A DNA stretch of 64,000 bases from Hepsetus odoe (GCA_017165825.1 CM029381.1:3774425-3838424); one strand, 5' to 3'; positions 45,021-56,729 are shown, numbered from the stretch's first letter. The notes: generated by a model from the letters alone, not told the origin. Program-made: numbers and translations.

Positions 45021-45385
45021 CTGAGAGCCACAGAGAAAAAGTGAAAATAACCATGGAGACCACTAAGCCCCTCCCATTCTCATACATTCTCCTCCCAGCC
45101 TCACTCCTGCTCCCGTATCTAAGCAGCTGCAGACCAGAGAGGTCTAACTGCTGATGTCCTGACTCTCACTGTGGCCAGGTGTTAGTAGTGAGGAGTCTAT
45201 TTGACAGGGCCTGTCCTTTCATATCAGGCTATACCATCTCTGTATCTCTCAGCCCATCAGAATGTGAGTGGCAATTAGTGTGTGGTGTGTGTGTGCAGTC
45301 TGTGGATGCAGAGGTTACCTCACCTGTTGAGGGAGATGGTTATGGCATGTCACCTGCAAATTCAGGGCTTGTATGTGAGAGAGGA

Positions 45386-45461
<76 letters not shown>

Positions 45462-45546
45462 TGGCACATACTCCAAGGAATAGTTGGCACAGGACTGATA
45501 TAATGCTTTGGGCTTAGCAGCTCTGTTTACTGTTGCTAGAGTAAGC

Positions 45547-45594
<48 letters not shown>

Positions 45595-46150
45595 ATCATA
45601 ATTTATATCAGCAGATGTGACCGATTTATCACCACAGAGAAGGAACAATGCATTCCTGCCTGGCTCTCGTCCCTCTGATAAAGAAACACAATCATCTGCA
45701 GCTGGCACACACACACACACACACACACATACACACACACATATACATACACACATATGGCACACACACACACTACTGATACATTTTTTCCAAACTGTAA
45801 CCACGTCAGTCTTCTAAAACCGTGGTCTGGTCGACTGGGTATTTTGACCTCAGTGTTTCACCCGACCTGCCGCCGTTCTGCTTTCTGCTTTGTAGTAGGT
45901 GATTCCGCGGGATGTGTCCCAACTGCTGGACAGACGGGTTTTCCCGGCTGGATCTGCCCCGAGCTGGGCTGGGCCGGACTCCTCCTGTTTGACCGAACGT
46001 GCTTATTCTCGCCTGACTGGCGCTTTTACTTTCTCAGTTCTTTTCACAGCAAACTTTCCAGACTCTTTTACTTTCCCACTCAGCACATCCTGCAAATCAG
46101 ACACAAGAAAGAAGTGTGTGTGTGTGTGTGTGTGTGTTAGGCTTTAGTAC
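45021..46150. other. Intron 4 with CA/GT microsatellites
   Basis: (GT)n at 45390-45459 and 45550-45592, (CA)n about 45709-45780, (GT)n 46113-46137. No exon seen in the remaining sequence. Confidence 0.7.
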
Positions 46151-46361
46151 CTGCATCTTGCTGTGTGTGTGTAAGGATGGCATCAGTACTGTACCAGTTG
46201 CCGGGAGGCCTGTTTGCCGACCCCAGATTGGCTTTCAGTTCCTTTCTTTATGCGTTAATCATGATGTTTGACTGGTTCTCATATTTCTGCATCTGATTGG
46301 TCAGAGCTGTCACACTGTCTCGCACAAACTCCGCGTCCCGAGTCAGGTTGGCCTTAATGAC
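46151..46361 (-). CDS. olfml2b: olfml2b-like exon E4: coiled coil, with in-frame stop
   Basis: 211 bp with acceptor TTTATTAG and donor GTACTA (GATGCAG before it), chosen because it gives phase 1 to match E5. It encodes VIKANLTRDAEFVRDSVTAL and TNQMQKYENQSNIMINA, a family-typical coiled coil with NLT and NQS glycosylation sites. A TAA at 46248-46250 is in frame. Immediately after it, RKEL resembles the family KKEL block, and an out-of-frame IKK is readable across the stop, so two small insertions (net +3) are likely. Either sequence error or damage. Confidence 0.72.
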
Positions 46362-46369
46362 CTAATAAA

Positions 46370-49250
46370 GAGGGCAGCATTGTAACCAAGCACTGTAACC
46401 CAGCACTGAACCCTGACAGACACCCCACTGTAACCCGCACTTGAACCACAGTAACACCCCACCGTAATCTGCAATGAAACCTGACACCGTAACACCTCAC
46501 TGTAACCCAGCATTGAAACCTGATATCGCACAACTTTCACTGTAACCGCACTGAAACCTGATACTGTAAACACCTCACTGTAACTACAGTTAATGAAACT
46601 CATGAGTAACTCCCACTGCAATCAAAGCACTGAATCCTGACACTGTAACACCTCTGAATTGTAACCTGCCCGCAGCACTGCAAAACCTGACACTGTAATC
46701 TCACACTGTAATCCAGCACTGAAACCTGACACTGTAACACCCCACTGTAACCCAGCACTGAAACCTGACACTGTAACTCCACACTGTAAATCCAGCACCA
46801 AACCTGACACTAACCTCACTGCAACCCGGCACTGAACCCCACAGCAACTCACTGTAATCCAGCACTGAACCCTGACAGAGAACACCCACTGTAACCCAGC
46901 ACTGGACCTGATGCACCAAGATTCCCAACAAATCAGCACTGAAACTCTGACATCAACTCAAATGTAACTCCAGCACTGAAACCTGACATCAAGACTTCAC
47001 TGTAACTAGCACTGAAACCACACTAACACTGATTGTAACCCAGCACTGAAAACCCACACTGTAATCAACACTGTAATCCAGCAATGAAACTGACATTGTA
47101 ACTCCTCACTGTACCAGTACTGAAACCTGACACTGTACCACAATTCCCACTGTAACCCAAAGCACTGGGAAACCTGACACTTAATCTACACCAAACAGCA
47201 CTGAACCCTGACAGAGTAACTCCTCATCGTAACCCAGCACTGAAATTGACACTGTGCAAATCCCACACTGCAAATCTAAACTGAACTGACACAGAGTAAC
47301 CTCACTGCAACCTGTTATCAAAACTGGACACTTCAACTCACACTGTAACCCAGCACTGAAACCGACACCGTAACACCCCACTGTAACCCAGCACTGAAAC
47401 CTGACACTGTAACTCCACACTGTAATCCAGCACTGAAACCTGATACTGTAACTCCCCACTGTAACCCGGCACTGAACCCTGACAGAGTAACTCTACACTG
47501 TAATCCAGCACTGAACCCTGACAGAGTACACCCTGACTGTAACCCACTGTTCTGACACGCACACCCTCTACTGGAACCAGCACTGAAAACCTGACACCAA
47601 CACCCCACCAAATCTGAAAGCACTGAACCCTATATAGCACTCTCACTTTAATCAGCAATGAAACCCACACTGTAACTCTGGCACTGTAATCCAGCACTGA
47701 AACCTGAAGACTGTAACACCCCACTAATCCAGCACGAAACCTGATACTGTAATCACACTGCAATCCAGCACTGAAAACCGACACTGTAACACATCTTCTA
47801 CTGTAATCCAGCATCAGAAACCTGACACTGTAACCTCACCAATCCAGCACTGAAACCTGACACTGTAACTCTGCACTGCACCCAGCACTGAACCTGGATG
47901 AGTAACTCCCCACTGTAACCCCAGCACTGGAAACTGACACTGTAACGCCCCACTGTAACCCAGCACTGAAACCTGACACTGTAACACCCCACTGTAACCC
48001 AGCACTGAAACCTGACCCTGTAACACCCCACTGTAATCCAGCACTGAAACCTGACACTGTAACACCCCACTGTAATCCAGCACTGAACCTCAGACACTAA
48101 CACTTGACTGCAATCCAGCACGAAACCCGACACTGTAACACCCCACTGTAATCCAGTACTGAACTGACACTGTAATACCACCGTAACATCCAGCACTGAA
48201 ACTCGATACCGGTAACCCATTAATCAAAATCAGCACTGAAACCCGATACTGTAACTCACACTGTAACCCAGCACTGAAACCTGACACTGTAACACCCCAC
48301 TGTAACCCAGCACTGAACCCTGACACTGTAACACCACACTGTAACACCACACTGTAACACCACACTGTAACACCACACTGTAACCCAGCACTGAAACCTG
48401 ACACTGTAACACCACACTGTAACCCAGCACTTGAAAACCTGGATGCCACTGTAACTCCAATACACAAACTCCCACACTGTAACCTGCAGCACTGAACAAC
48501 CCCGACAGAGCACCCACACTGTACCTTCAGCATTGAAACCTGACACTAACACCTCTGACCGTAACTGCAGCACTGCAAACCTGACACTGTAACACCCACT
48601 GTAATCCAGCACTGAAACCTGACACTGTAACACCCCACTGTAACCCAGCACTGAAACCTGACACTGTAACACCCCACTGTAATCCAGCACTGAAACCTGA
48701 CACTGTAATCCAGCACTGAAACCTGACACTGTAACTCCACACTGTAATCCAGCACTGAACCATGACAGAGTAACTCCCACTGTAAAATCCAGCACTGAAA
48801 CCTGACACTGCAACACCCCACTGTAACTCAGCACTGAAAACCTGACACTGTAACACCTCACTGTAAATCAGGACTGAAATCACATCAATCACACTGTAAC
48901 ACACTGCAATTTGATACTGTAACTGCACTAAACTGACAGAGAATTTCTTACACTAAAATTCTGTGCATTAAAACTGAGCATTGTAAATCTCAGCACTGAA
49001 ACCTGATATCAAACTCGACTCTAACCCAGCACTGAACTTTAATGAGTAACTCCACACTGCACCCAGCACAAAATCCCTGACATCAAAACTGCACTGAAAC
49101 CTGATACTGTAACTCCACTGTAACCCAGTACTGAAACCTGACACCGTAACACCCCCACTGTAACTCCACACTTTAACCCAAACACTGTAACATAACACAG
49201 TAATCTGTCACTGTAACCCAAACACTAGAACCTGACACTGTAATTAAATG
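46370..49250. repeat. 39-bp minisatellite filling intron 3
   Basis: About 2.9 kb, roughly 70 units resembling GTAACACCCCACTGTAACCC followed by AGCACTGAAACCTGACACT. It starts about 8 bp from the E4 acceptor and ends about 10 bp from the E3 donor, so almost no ordinary intron remains. Best-preserved units are at 47940-48840. Confidence 0.93.
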
Positions 49251-49258
49251 AGGCTCAC

Positions 49259-49366
49259 CTCCTCCAGATTGTTCATCTGATTCATGACCTTGTTGATGTA
49301 GGAGTGAATCTTCACGAGGTCCAAACTGAACAGTGCTCCTTCTAGAAGATCCACCATCGACTGGAG
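49259..49366 (-). CDS. olfml2b: olfml2b-like exon E3: coiled-coil segment
   Basis: 108 bp, phase 0 at both ends, with acceptor TTCTTCGCAG and donor GTGAGC. It encodes LQSMVDLLEGALFSLDLVKI and HSYINKVMNQMNNLEE, highly typical of the OLFML2 N-terminal helix that drives oligomerisation. Open throughout. Confidence 0.9.
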
Positions 49367-49549
49367 CTGCGAAGAAAGAGCGGAGTGTGCATAGTTTCTG
49401 TGTGTGTATGTGTGTGCGTGTGTGTACTTCAGTATTGAGGTGCCTGTTTCAGTCTCTCTGTCCCTCTCACTCCTGCTCACAGGGGCTCGTGAGGTGGAAA
49501 GGGCCGCATATGAGCACTCTGGCAGTCTGATCCACTGCCCAGGCCTCAC

Positions 49550-49681
49550 GGTGTAGAAATTCACCGGAGCGCTTTGGAGCTGAATCGCTAAACAGGCGTC
49601 CCGCGGCAGTGGACGCATCACACACCTGCAGCGACAGTCCGACCCCTCCGACATCATCCACACCTGATCCTCACCAAACAC
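49550..49681 (-). CDS. olfml2b: olfml2b-like exon E2: Cys-rich segment
   Basis: 132 bp, phase 0 at both ends, with acceptor CCGCCCCTCTCTCAG and donor GTGAGG. It encodes VFGEDQVWMMSEGSDCRCRC and VMRPLPRDACLAIQ, ending NFYT. The DCRCRC and RDAC cysteines are the family N-terminal disulfide region. The first 18 nt (VFGEDQ) and the acceptor are copied about 31 times in the array to its right. In other vertebrate OLFML2 proteins another Cys-rich segment follows FYT; it is absent from the 183-bp intron between E2 and E3. Confidence 0.88.
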
Positions 49682-49789
49682 CTGAGAGAGGGGCGGAGGT
49701 TTGGGCTCACTATCGGATACATCATACACACACGCGGTTCCAATCCAACACTCATGAGAGGGGCGAGTCGTAATGGCCAATGTTACTAT

Positions 49790-50133
49790 ACTTACTGCAC
49801 TTGATCCTCACCAAACACCAGAGGGGCGAGGCTGGTAATACCACTGATACACTTACACACACAGAGCCACACACACACACCTGATCTCACCAAAAACTCA
49901 GGCAGCGGAGTTTAACACTACTGATACACTTACACACACCTGATCCTCACCAAACACCTGAGAGAGGGGCGGAGTTTAACACTACTGATACACTTACACA
50001 CACGTTATCCTAACCAAACATCTGAGAGAGGGGTGGAGTTTAACACTACTGGTACACTTACACACACACACACACACACACACCTGATCCTCACCAAACA
50101 CCTGAGACAGGGGCGGATACACTACTGATACAC

Positions 50134-50175
<42 letters not shown>

Positions 50176-50560
50176 GATCCTCACCAAACACCTGAGAGAG
50201 GGGCGGAGTTTAACACTACTGATACACTTACACACACACACACACACCTGATCCTCACCAAACACCCAGAGAGCTGAGTTTAACACTACTGATACACTAC
50301 AGCACAAATACACACACCTGATCCTCACCAAAACACCTGAGAGCAGTGAGCGAATACTACCACATACTTTACACACACACACATTACTAATACTTCATTA
50401 TTATTGACATTGCTACTAACACACACACCTGATCCTCACCAAACACCTGAGACAGGGGTGGAGTTTAACACTACTGATACACTTACACACACACACACAC
50501 ACACACTGATCCTCACCAAACACCTGAGACAGGGCGAGTTTAACACTACACTGATACACC

Positions 50561-50613
<53 letters not shown>

Positions 50614-50838
50614 ATCCTCACCACCTGAGACAGGGGCTAGAGTTTAACACCACTGATACACTTACACACACACACACACACACACACACCTTGATCCTCA
50701 CCAAAACACCTGACAGGATCGGAGTTTAACACTCCTACTGATGGCACTCCCACACACACACACACTCTCACACACACACACACACCTGATCCTCATCTTC
50801 AAAACATCTGAGACAGGCCAATACACTACTGATACAAC

Positions 50839-50872
<34 letters not shown>

Positions 50873-50998
50873 GATCCTCACCAAACACCTGAGAGAGGGG
50901 CGGAGTTTAACACTACTGATACACTTACACACACACACACACACACACACCTGATCCTCACCAAACACCTGAGACAGAGTTTAACACTACTGATACAC

Positions 50999-51038
<40 letters not shown>

Positions 51039-51337
51039 GATCCTCACCAAACACCTGAGAGAGGGGTGGAGTTTAACACTACTGATACACACACACACAC
51101 ACACACCTGATCCTCACCAAACACTGGAGTATAAAGGAGCTTTAATATCACTGTTAAGACTGCACACACACACACTCTCAATAATAATATACACACACAC
51201 CTGATCCTCACCAAACACTTGAGACAGGGGCGAATACACTACTGATACACTTACACACACACACACACACACACACACACCTGATCCTCACCAAACACCT
51301 GAGAGAGGCAGAGTTTAACACTACCATACAATGCACG

Positions 51338-51373
<36 letters not shown>

Positions 51374-51496
51374 GATCCTCACCAAACACTTGAGACAGGG
51401 GCGGAGTTTAACACTACTCGATACACTTACAATACACACATTACTGCACCTGACCTCACCAAAATGACCTGAGAGAGGTGGAGTTTAACACTACTG

Positions 51497-51536
<40 letters not shown>

Positions 51537-51685
51537 GATCCTCACCAAACACCTGAGAGAAGTGAGCTAACACGCAATGATACATCTACACATGGCCGAC
51601 ACACTGGCTTAGACACACAACATACACACCTGATCTCACCAAACACTTGAGACAGGGGCGGAGTTTACTGATTACCCTGATACAC

Positions 51686-51726
<41 letters not shown>

Positions 51727-52101
51727 GATCTCTACCAAACACCTGAGAGAGGGGCGTGAGTTCACACTGACACACTTACACACACACTACGGCACACCTG
51801 ATCCTCACCAAACACCTGAGAGGGTGGAGTTTAACACTACGACACACATACAGTACACACACACAGTCACACCCTGATCTCACCAAACACCTGGAGACAA
51901 AGGAGTTTGTCACCACGATACACTTACACACACACACACTCACACACACACACACACCTGATCCACCAAACACTGCAGACAGGGGCGCAACATAATTACT
52001 GGATACACTTACATAATAACAATACACACACACACACACACACACACCTGATCCTCACCAAACACCTGAGACAGGGACGGAGTTTAACACTACTGATACA
52101 C

Positions 52102-52145
<44 letters not shown>

Positions 52146-52193
52146 GATCCTCACCAAACACTTGAGACAGGGGCGACTACACTACTGATACAC

Positions 52194-52237
<44 letters not shown>

Positions 52238-52420
52238 TTTTGATCCTCACCAAACACTATAGGGGTGGAGTCTAACACTACTGATACACTTACACACACT
52301 CTCACACAAACACACACACACATTATCCTAACCAAACACCTGAGAGAGGGGCGGAGTTTAACACTACTGATACACACACACACACACAAACACACACCTG
52401 GGATCCTTACACCTGGACTC
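49790..52420. repeat. ~70-95-bp minisatellite copying the intron 1/exon E2 junction
   Basis: About 31 units. On the gene strand each is (GT)n, AAGTGTATCAGTAGTGTTAA, ACTCCGCCCCTCTCTCAG, then GTGTTTGGTGAGGATCAG and again (GT)n. The last two blocks are the real 3' splice site and first 18 nt of E2. Unit length varies mainly with (CA)n length. Confidence 0.95.
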
Positions 52421-52436
52421 TCCCAGCTCTACCCTG

Positions 52437-52472
<36 letters not shown>

Positions 52473-53689
52473 GCTTCCCAAAACTGACTGTAATTTCACC
52501 TACAGTCAAACAGAGCTGGATTTTAGTCAATGTCCCCAGTACAGAGGTAGCAGCCAGACATCCAATGTCCTCACAGATGTGAACTGGTGGGTGAGACGTT
52601 GTCCGATGTCTGAGACGCTGGCTTTAGTTTAGAGAAAATCCACAAAACTGGAACTCCGTTTATGCAGAGGGACACACTGTCCTCTGTTCTGCTCTGTGCC
52701 ATGACCATTTAATGGTCGCTCATTAATTTGTAGGTTCCATTCCGGACATTTTGAGGACAGGAGGTCAGGGGAATCTGTAAAGGGAAGGCCCTGAGGGTTC
52801 TTGATGAGTCCACAGCTAACTGGCTTATTCATGACAAACGGAGCGTTTTAGCCAAAGTGACTTTCCCTTCAGACGTGTTCGTCTCCTGGAGTTTTCTGAT
52901 CCGTTGCTTGACCTTCAGGGTCAGAGGAGCTGACAGACACCTGCACCAGACTACTCCCATCTTAAATGATACAACGAAACTTTAATGCAAAGATTTAAGG
53001 TGAGTAAGGAGAACTGATGTGCTTCCTGTCCTCAGAAGAGAATAAGGCGTCCACCTTTAGTCAGGTCAATGAACGCAGAGTCCAATTAATTTCATCCCCC
53101 TGATCAAACTGCTGCCCCCTCGTGGACAGACTGCACTACTGAGTTAATGATTTAATGAGCTGATGAGTTAATGTGATGCCAGATGATTTTCAGGTTTTTC
53201 TGCCCTTTTGACCCAAAACAGTCATCAGGTCTGTGTAAAATGTTCTCCGTCTGCTTCCCTAAATAACTGTCCTTCTGTCCAACAGACAGACTTTACTTAA
53301 TAATATTTGAGTTGAACACTCACTCACTTTCTAATTTCCTTCAACATCCACGCTTTCAGACCAAAGACACAAACACACAGAAGAGATTGGTCCTCTTGTA
53401 GTCCATCAAAAGTGACAGAGGAAGGAGATGAGGAGGACAGAGAGTGGATGTGGAGTTCAGTGTGTGGAGGTGTCCGTGATGGAGAACTAGTATAGACGGT
53501 GATGAAAGTGAAGCGGTGAAGTTCATGTGGACTATTTTCAGTAGATTGTTTTTATTGGAGCAGTTCGAGGCTTTAATAGTCTTAATTCCCATTAATATGG
53601 GAGGATTCCAGTTCACTACACAGACAGACACCCAGACGCCCCAGAGTAGAGACATCAACCACTCTACACTCCTGGGCACATTCCTGTAC

Positions 53690-53878
53690 TTTATTTTCTT
53701 ACACCTCAGTATATCTCTGTACTTTTACTTACACTCTCAGTACATTCCTACTTTTACTTCACACTCAGTACATTCCCAGGTACTTTTTACTTTATACTCT
53801 CAGTACATTCCTGTACTTTTTACTTTACACTCTCAATACATTCATGTACTTTATACATTACACTCTCTTTTTACTTTT
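53690..53878. repeat. Short tandem repeat (~25-35 bp period)
   Basis: Six or so irregular copies of CAGTACATTCCTGTACTTTT with CTTTACACTCT spacers. Confidence 0.7.
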
Positions 53879-53998
53879 ATCCATCCATCCATCCATTTCC
53901 TGCCGCTTGTCCCAAACGTGTCAAGCGTTGGTGTCCAACCCACGACACCGGGCGAGGACGGACGCACCCTGGACAGGTCGCCAGCCCATCACAGGGAC
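53879..53998. repeat. CCATCCATCC-type fish dispersed repeat
   Basis: ATCCATCCATCCATCCATTT, CCTGCCGCTTGTCCCAAACG and CACCCTGGACAGGTCGCCAG, shared with 28873-28990. Confidence 0.75.
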
Positions 53999-54883
53999 TT
54001 TATACTCTCAGTATATTAATTTACTTTGCAGCTGAGAAACTGTCGTGGAAAATTGAGGAGCCTAAGTCTGAAACTTTTTCTAAGTCAGAAACCAAACAAA
54101 GTCAAAAATCGCTAAGTCAGAGAGATGCAGCACAACCAATTTACTGAAGAGTTTCAGTGCGTGGTCCCGTGGAGCAGCTTCTCCAATGCTCATCCCAACT
54201 TGGACTTTAAACACATTTCAAACCCTTAAAATTTGCATAACTATCCCATTCTTAGTTTTCACCAATAATATTCAATGCTGTCATGATTGAAACCTCAGGG
54301 GTTCCCACCTTTACCCTTTCTCACTGCATTAGGCTTAGGCCTTCTCACGTTTACATTTCTGCCTTGTCTACCACCTATATTTCAAGGCATCCACCCATCC
54401 AGGCCCCTCACTTATGTTTTTCGTACGGATGTCCTTATTTTATGAGCAGCTGCCTCAAGCAGAGCTGCAACTTCTTTCCTGCTGGATGCTCGGGGGTCAT
54501 GAGATGATGCAAAGGGGCAAGAATGGAACTAAGTGGTTCAGCCACTTACTATCTCCTGGGTCAGATTTAGGCTAACAAACTCTGTGACCTCAGGAATGAG
54601 GCACTGTGAGACAGATGCAGCAGGATTTTTCACTAAAAACCAGACTGCAAAGAGATTCTGATACAATTCTGACCAAACACACACACACGTGCTGACACAC
54701 ACACACAGACATGTGCAGTCCTGTTGTCTGTTCACCTGCTGAACCAGTAAACACACGGAGCTGCCCCAGTTATCAGATACACTCTGTTACACGTTAATAG
54801 ACATGTAATAAACACTTAAACATTTCATAAACACTTTAACCGCAATACACCCTGAGTCTGAGATGTGGATGGAAAGTCGGTAC

Positions 54884-54958
54884 CTTATTCTGAGCCGCCA
54901 CATGTCTGAAGATCAGAAGTGAACAAAGCAGGAGACCCAACACCGTCCTCATCATCAT
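54884..54958 (-). CDS. olfml2b: olfml2b-like exon E1: start codon and signal peptide
   Basis: 75 coding bp ending at donor GTACCG, phase 0. It encodes 25 residues: three successive Met, RT, then a hydrophobic core VLGLLLCSLLIF and HVAAQNK, a classic signal peptide with probable cleavage after VAA. The first ATG (54956-54958) is chosen, but any of the three could start. It lies 5.2 kb upstream of E2 in correct orientation and phase. There is no direct proof of linkage, though secretion is expected for this family. Confidence 0.78.
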
Positions 54959-55089
54959 CCCGATAAACAGTAAACAAATAAACAAACAATAAAAAACAGT
55001 AAACACTCTGATGGAGTTTAGTAAACTGTGAAGACTTTACATTTCCATCACTCTGAAAGAAGATCTGTCAGAGGATGGAGATCAACTGC

Positions 55090-55386
55090 TCTCTCTCCTC
55101 CCCCTCGCCTCTCTCTCTCTCTCTCCTCCAGGCCCATCTCTCTCTCTCTCTCCTCCCCTCGCTCTCTCTCTCTCTCTCTCCCTCTCTCTCTCCCTCCCCT
55201 CGCTCTCTCTCTCTCTCTCTCTCCTCCAGCCCCATCTTCTCTCTGTCTCTCTCCCCTCCCCTCGCCTCTCTCTCTCTCCTCTCTCTCTCTCCTCCCTCTC
55301 ACTCTCTCTCTCTCTCCTCCAGCTCCACTCTGTCTCTCTCTCCTCCCCTCGCTCTCTCTCTCTCTCTCCCTCTCTCTCTCTCTCCT

Positions 55387-55426
<40 letters not shown>

Positions 55427-56012
55427 TCAGCTCCATCTCGCTCTCTCTCTCTCTCCTCCAGCTCCATCTCTCTCTGTCTCTCTCTCTCTCTCTCCTCCCC
55501 TTGCCTCTCTCTCTCTCTCGCCTTCTCTCTCTCTCCAGCCCCATCTCTCTCTCTCTTCTCTCCTCCCCTCGTTGTCTCTCTGTTCCTCCCTCCTCCCTCC
55601 CTCTCTCTCTCTCTTTCTCCCCTCCCTCCTCCTCTCTCTCTCTCTCTCCTCAGCCTCCATCTCTCTCTCTCTCTCTCTCCTCCCTCTCTCTCTCTCTCTC
55701 TCTCTCCTTCAGCTCCATCTCTCTCTCTCTCTCTGTCTCTTTCTCTCTCTCTCTCTCTCCTCCCCTCTCTCTTCAGGGCTCTCTCTCTCTCCTCCTCTCT
55801 CTCTCTCCTCCTTCAGCTCTCTCTCTCTCTCTCTCTCCTCCTCCCCCTCTCTCCTTCCTCAGCTCTCTCTCTCTCTCTCTTCTCTCTCTCCTCCCCTCGC
55901 TCTCTCTCTCTCTCTCTCTCCTCCAGCTCCATCTCTCTCTGTCTCTCTGTCTCTCCTCCCCCTCGCTGTCTCTCTCTCTCTCTCTCTCCTCCCCTCTCTC
56001 CCTCTCTCGCTG

Positions 56013-56047
<35 letters not shown>

Positions 56048-56060
56048 ATCTCTGTCTCTC

Positions 56061-56091
<31 letters not shown>

Positions 56092-56095
56092 GCTA
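55090..56095. repeat. 1-kb interrupted (CT)n polypyrimidine tract upstream of olfml2b-like gene
   Basis: Almost pure pyrimidine on the plus strand (purine on the gene strand) with regularly spaced CTCCAGCTCCATCTCTCTCT interruptions. It sits about 130-1140 bp upstream of the start codon, so in or near the promoter or 5' UTR. Long Ser/Leu-rich and Arg/Glu-rich ORFs across it are artefacts. Confidence 0.95.
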
Positions 56096-56635
56096 TGGGG
56101 AAGGCTACCCTGCTGAAGTTGGAAAGGAGAAGAGGCTGTTGAAGTTGAGGCTGTTGAGTTGAAGGCGCTAGGCAAGATGAGGTCACGTGACCCCTGTTCA
56201 CCGCGCCTGTTGCCAGAGTGACCACAGGGGGGCAGCAGAGTTTAACCCTGTGAACGAGACTCACCATGGTCTCATTTCAGCCTCATTTCACAAAATCTCC
56301 TGTAACTCGGAATCATCTCCTCCACGGTGGGTTTAGACCCACTCTAGTGGGGGTGATCGGAATTGGACATCTCAAATCTGTCCTGTCTGTCCCCCAGTGA
56401 AGCTCCATGTGTCTCTGAGTGTCTTTATGGGACGGTGAAGATGGTAAAAGAGTCGGAATCACTGTGTGTGTTAGAGTGTATGACATTGGTATCAGATTTG
56501 CGCTTCTACTTCTGGCTACTCCTGTTAGAAGTCTCCACAGTAAATCATCCATCTCTGTGTTTTGCTTTCCTCTTTCACACCGTCCCCTGCATGTCCTCTC
56601 TCCCCTAGGTTTAATGTGAAAAGGCTGCTTGTTTT
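56096..56635. other. No gene recognised; palindromic CACGTG site
   Basis: GGTCACGTGACC at 56181-56192 is a perfect 12-bp palindrome containing an E-box. No coding region is supported. Confidence 0.5.
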
Positions 56636-56636
56636 T

Positions 56637-56664
56637 ATATATATATATATATATACATATATAT

Positions 56665-56698
<34 letters not shown>

Positions 56699-56720
56699 GA
56701 GCATATATATATATATAAAG
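56637..56720. repeat. (TA)n microsatellite
   Basis: Interrupted AT dinucleotide tract. Confidence 0.9.
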
Positions 56721-56729
56721 AAAGAGAAC

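Larger units (their letters stand above)
52421..54883. other. Intron 1, proximal part
   Basis: No exon found. It holds a short (CT)n at about 52436-52472, a tandem CTCAGTACATTCCTGTACTTT-type repeat at about 53690-53880, and the CCATCCATCC-type dispersed repeat at 53879-53998. Confidence 0.65.
36596..54958 (-). other. olfml2b: olfml2b-like gene (7 coding exons placed)
   Basis: Secreted olfactomedin-family glycoprotein; OLFML2B (photomedin-2) is an extracellular-matrix protein. Exons on the minus strand: E1 54884-54958, E2 49550-49681, E3 49259-49366, E4 46151-46361, E5 44808-45020, E6 37311-37496, E7 36596-37209. Junction phases agree all along (0,0,0,1,1,1), giving about 512 codons. The order is signal peptide, Cys-rich segment, coiled coil, variable linker, olfactomedin domain. 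The family is clear; 2B over 2A is chosen from C-terminal wording such as DLSVHKETTW, RRNSYGNCF and PKEKVLYAWD. Oddities: minisatellites fill introns 1, 3 and 5, E4 has an in-frame stop, and one conserved Cys-rich exon expected between E2 and E3 is not found. For reference, the findings call the introns by the upstream exon: intron 1 (E1-E2), 3 (E3-E4), 5 (E5-E6). Confidence 0.82.

Noticed and set aside
46343..49198. Minus-strand ORFs with VSGFSAGLQWGVT-type repeats
   Set aside because: Translation of the 39-bp (multiple of three) minisatellite inside intron 3.
49467..49549. Extension of olfml2b-like E2 past FYT to the next stop
   Set aside because: The continuation (VRPGQWIRLPEC...) does not resemble the family, whereas GTGAGG directly after FYT is a good donor in the right phase.
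55028..56267. 362-aa and 355-aa Ser/Leu ORFs and opposite-strand Arg/Glu ORFs
   Set aside because: Pure consequence of an interrupted (CT)n tract; every frame is open.
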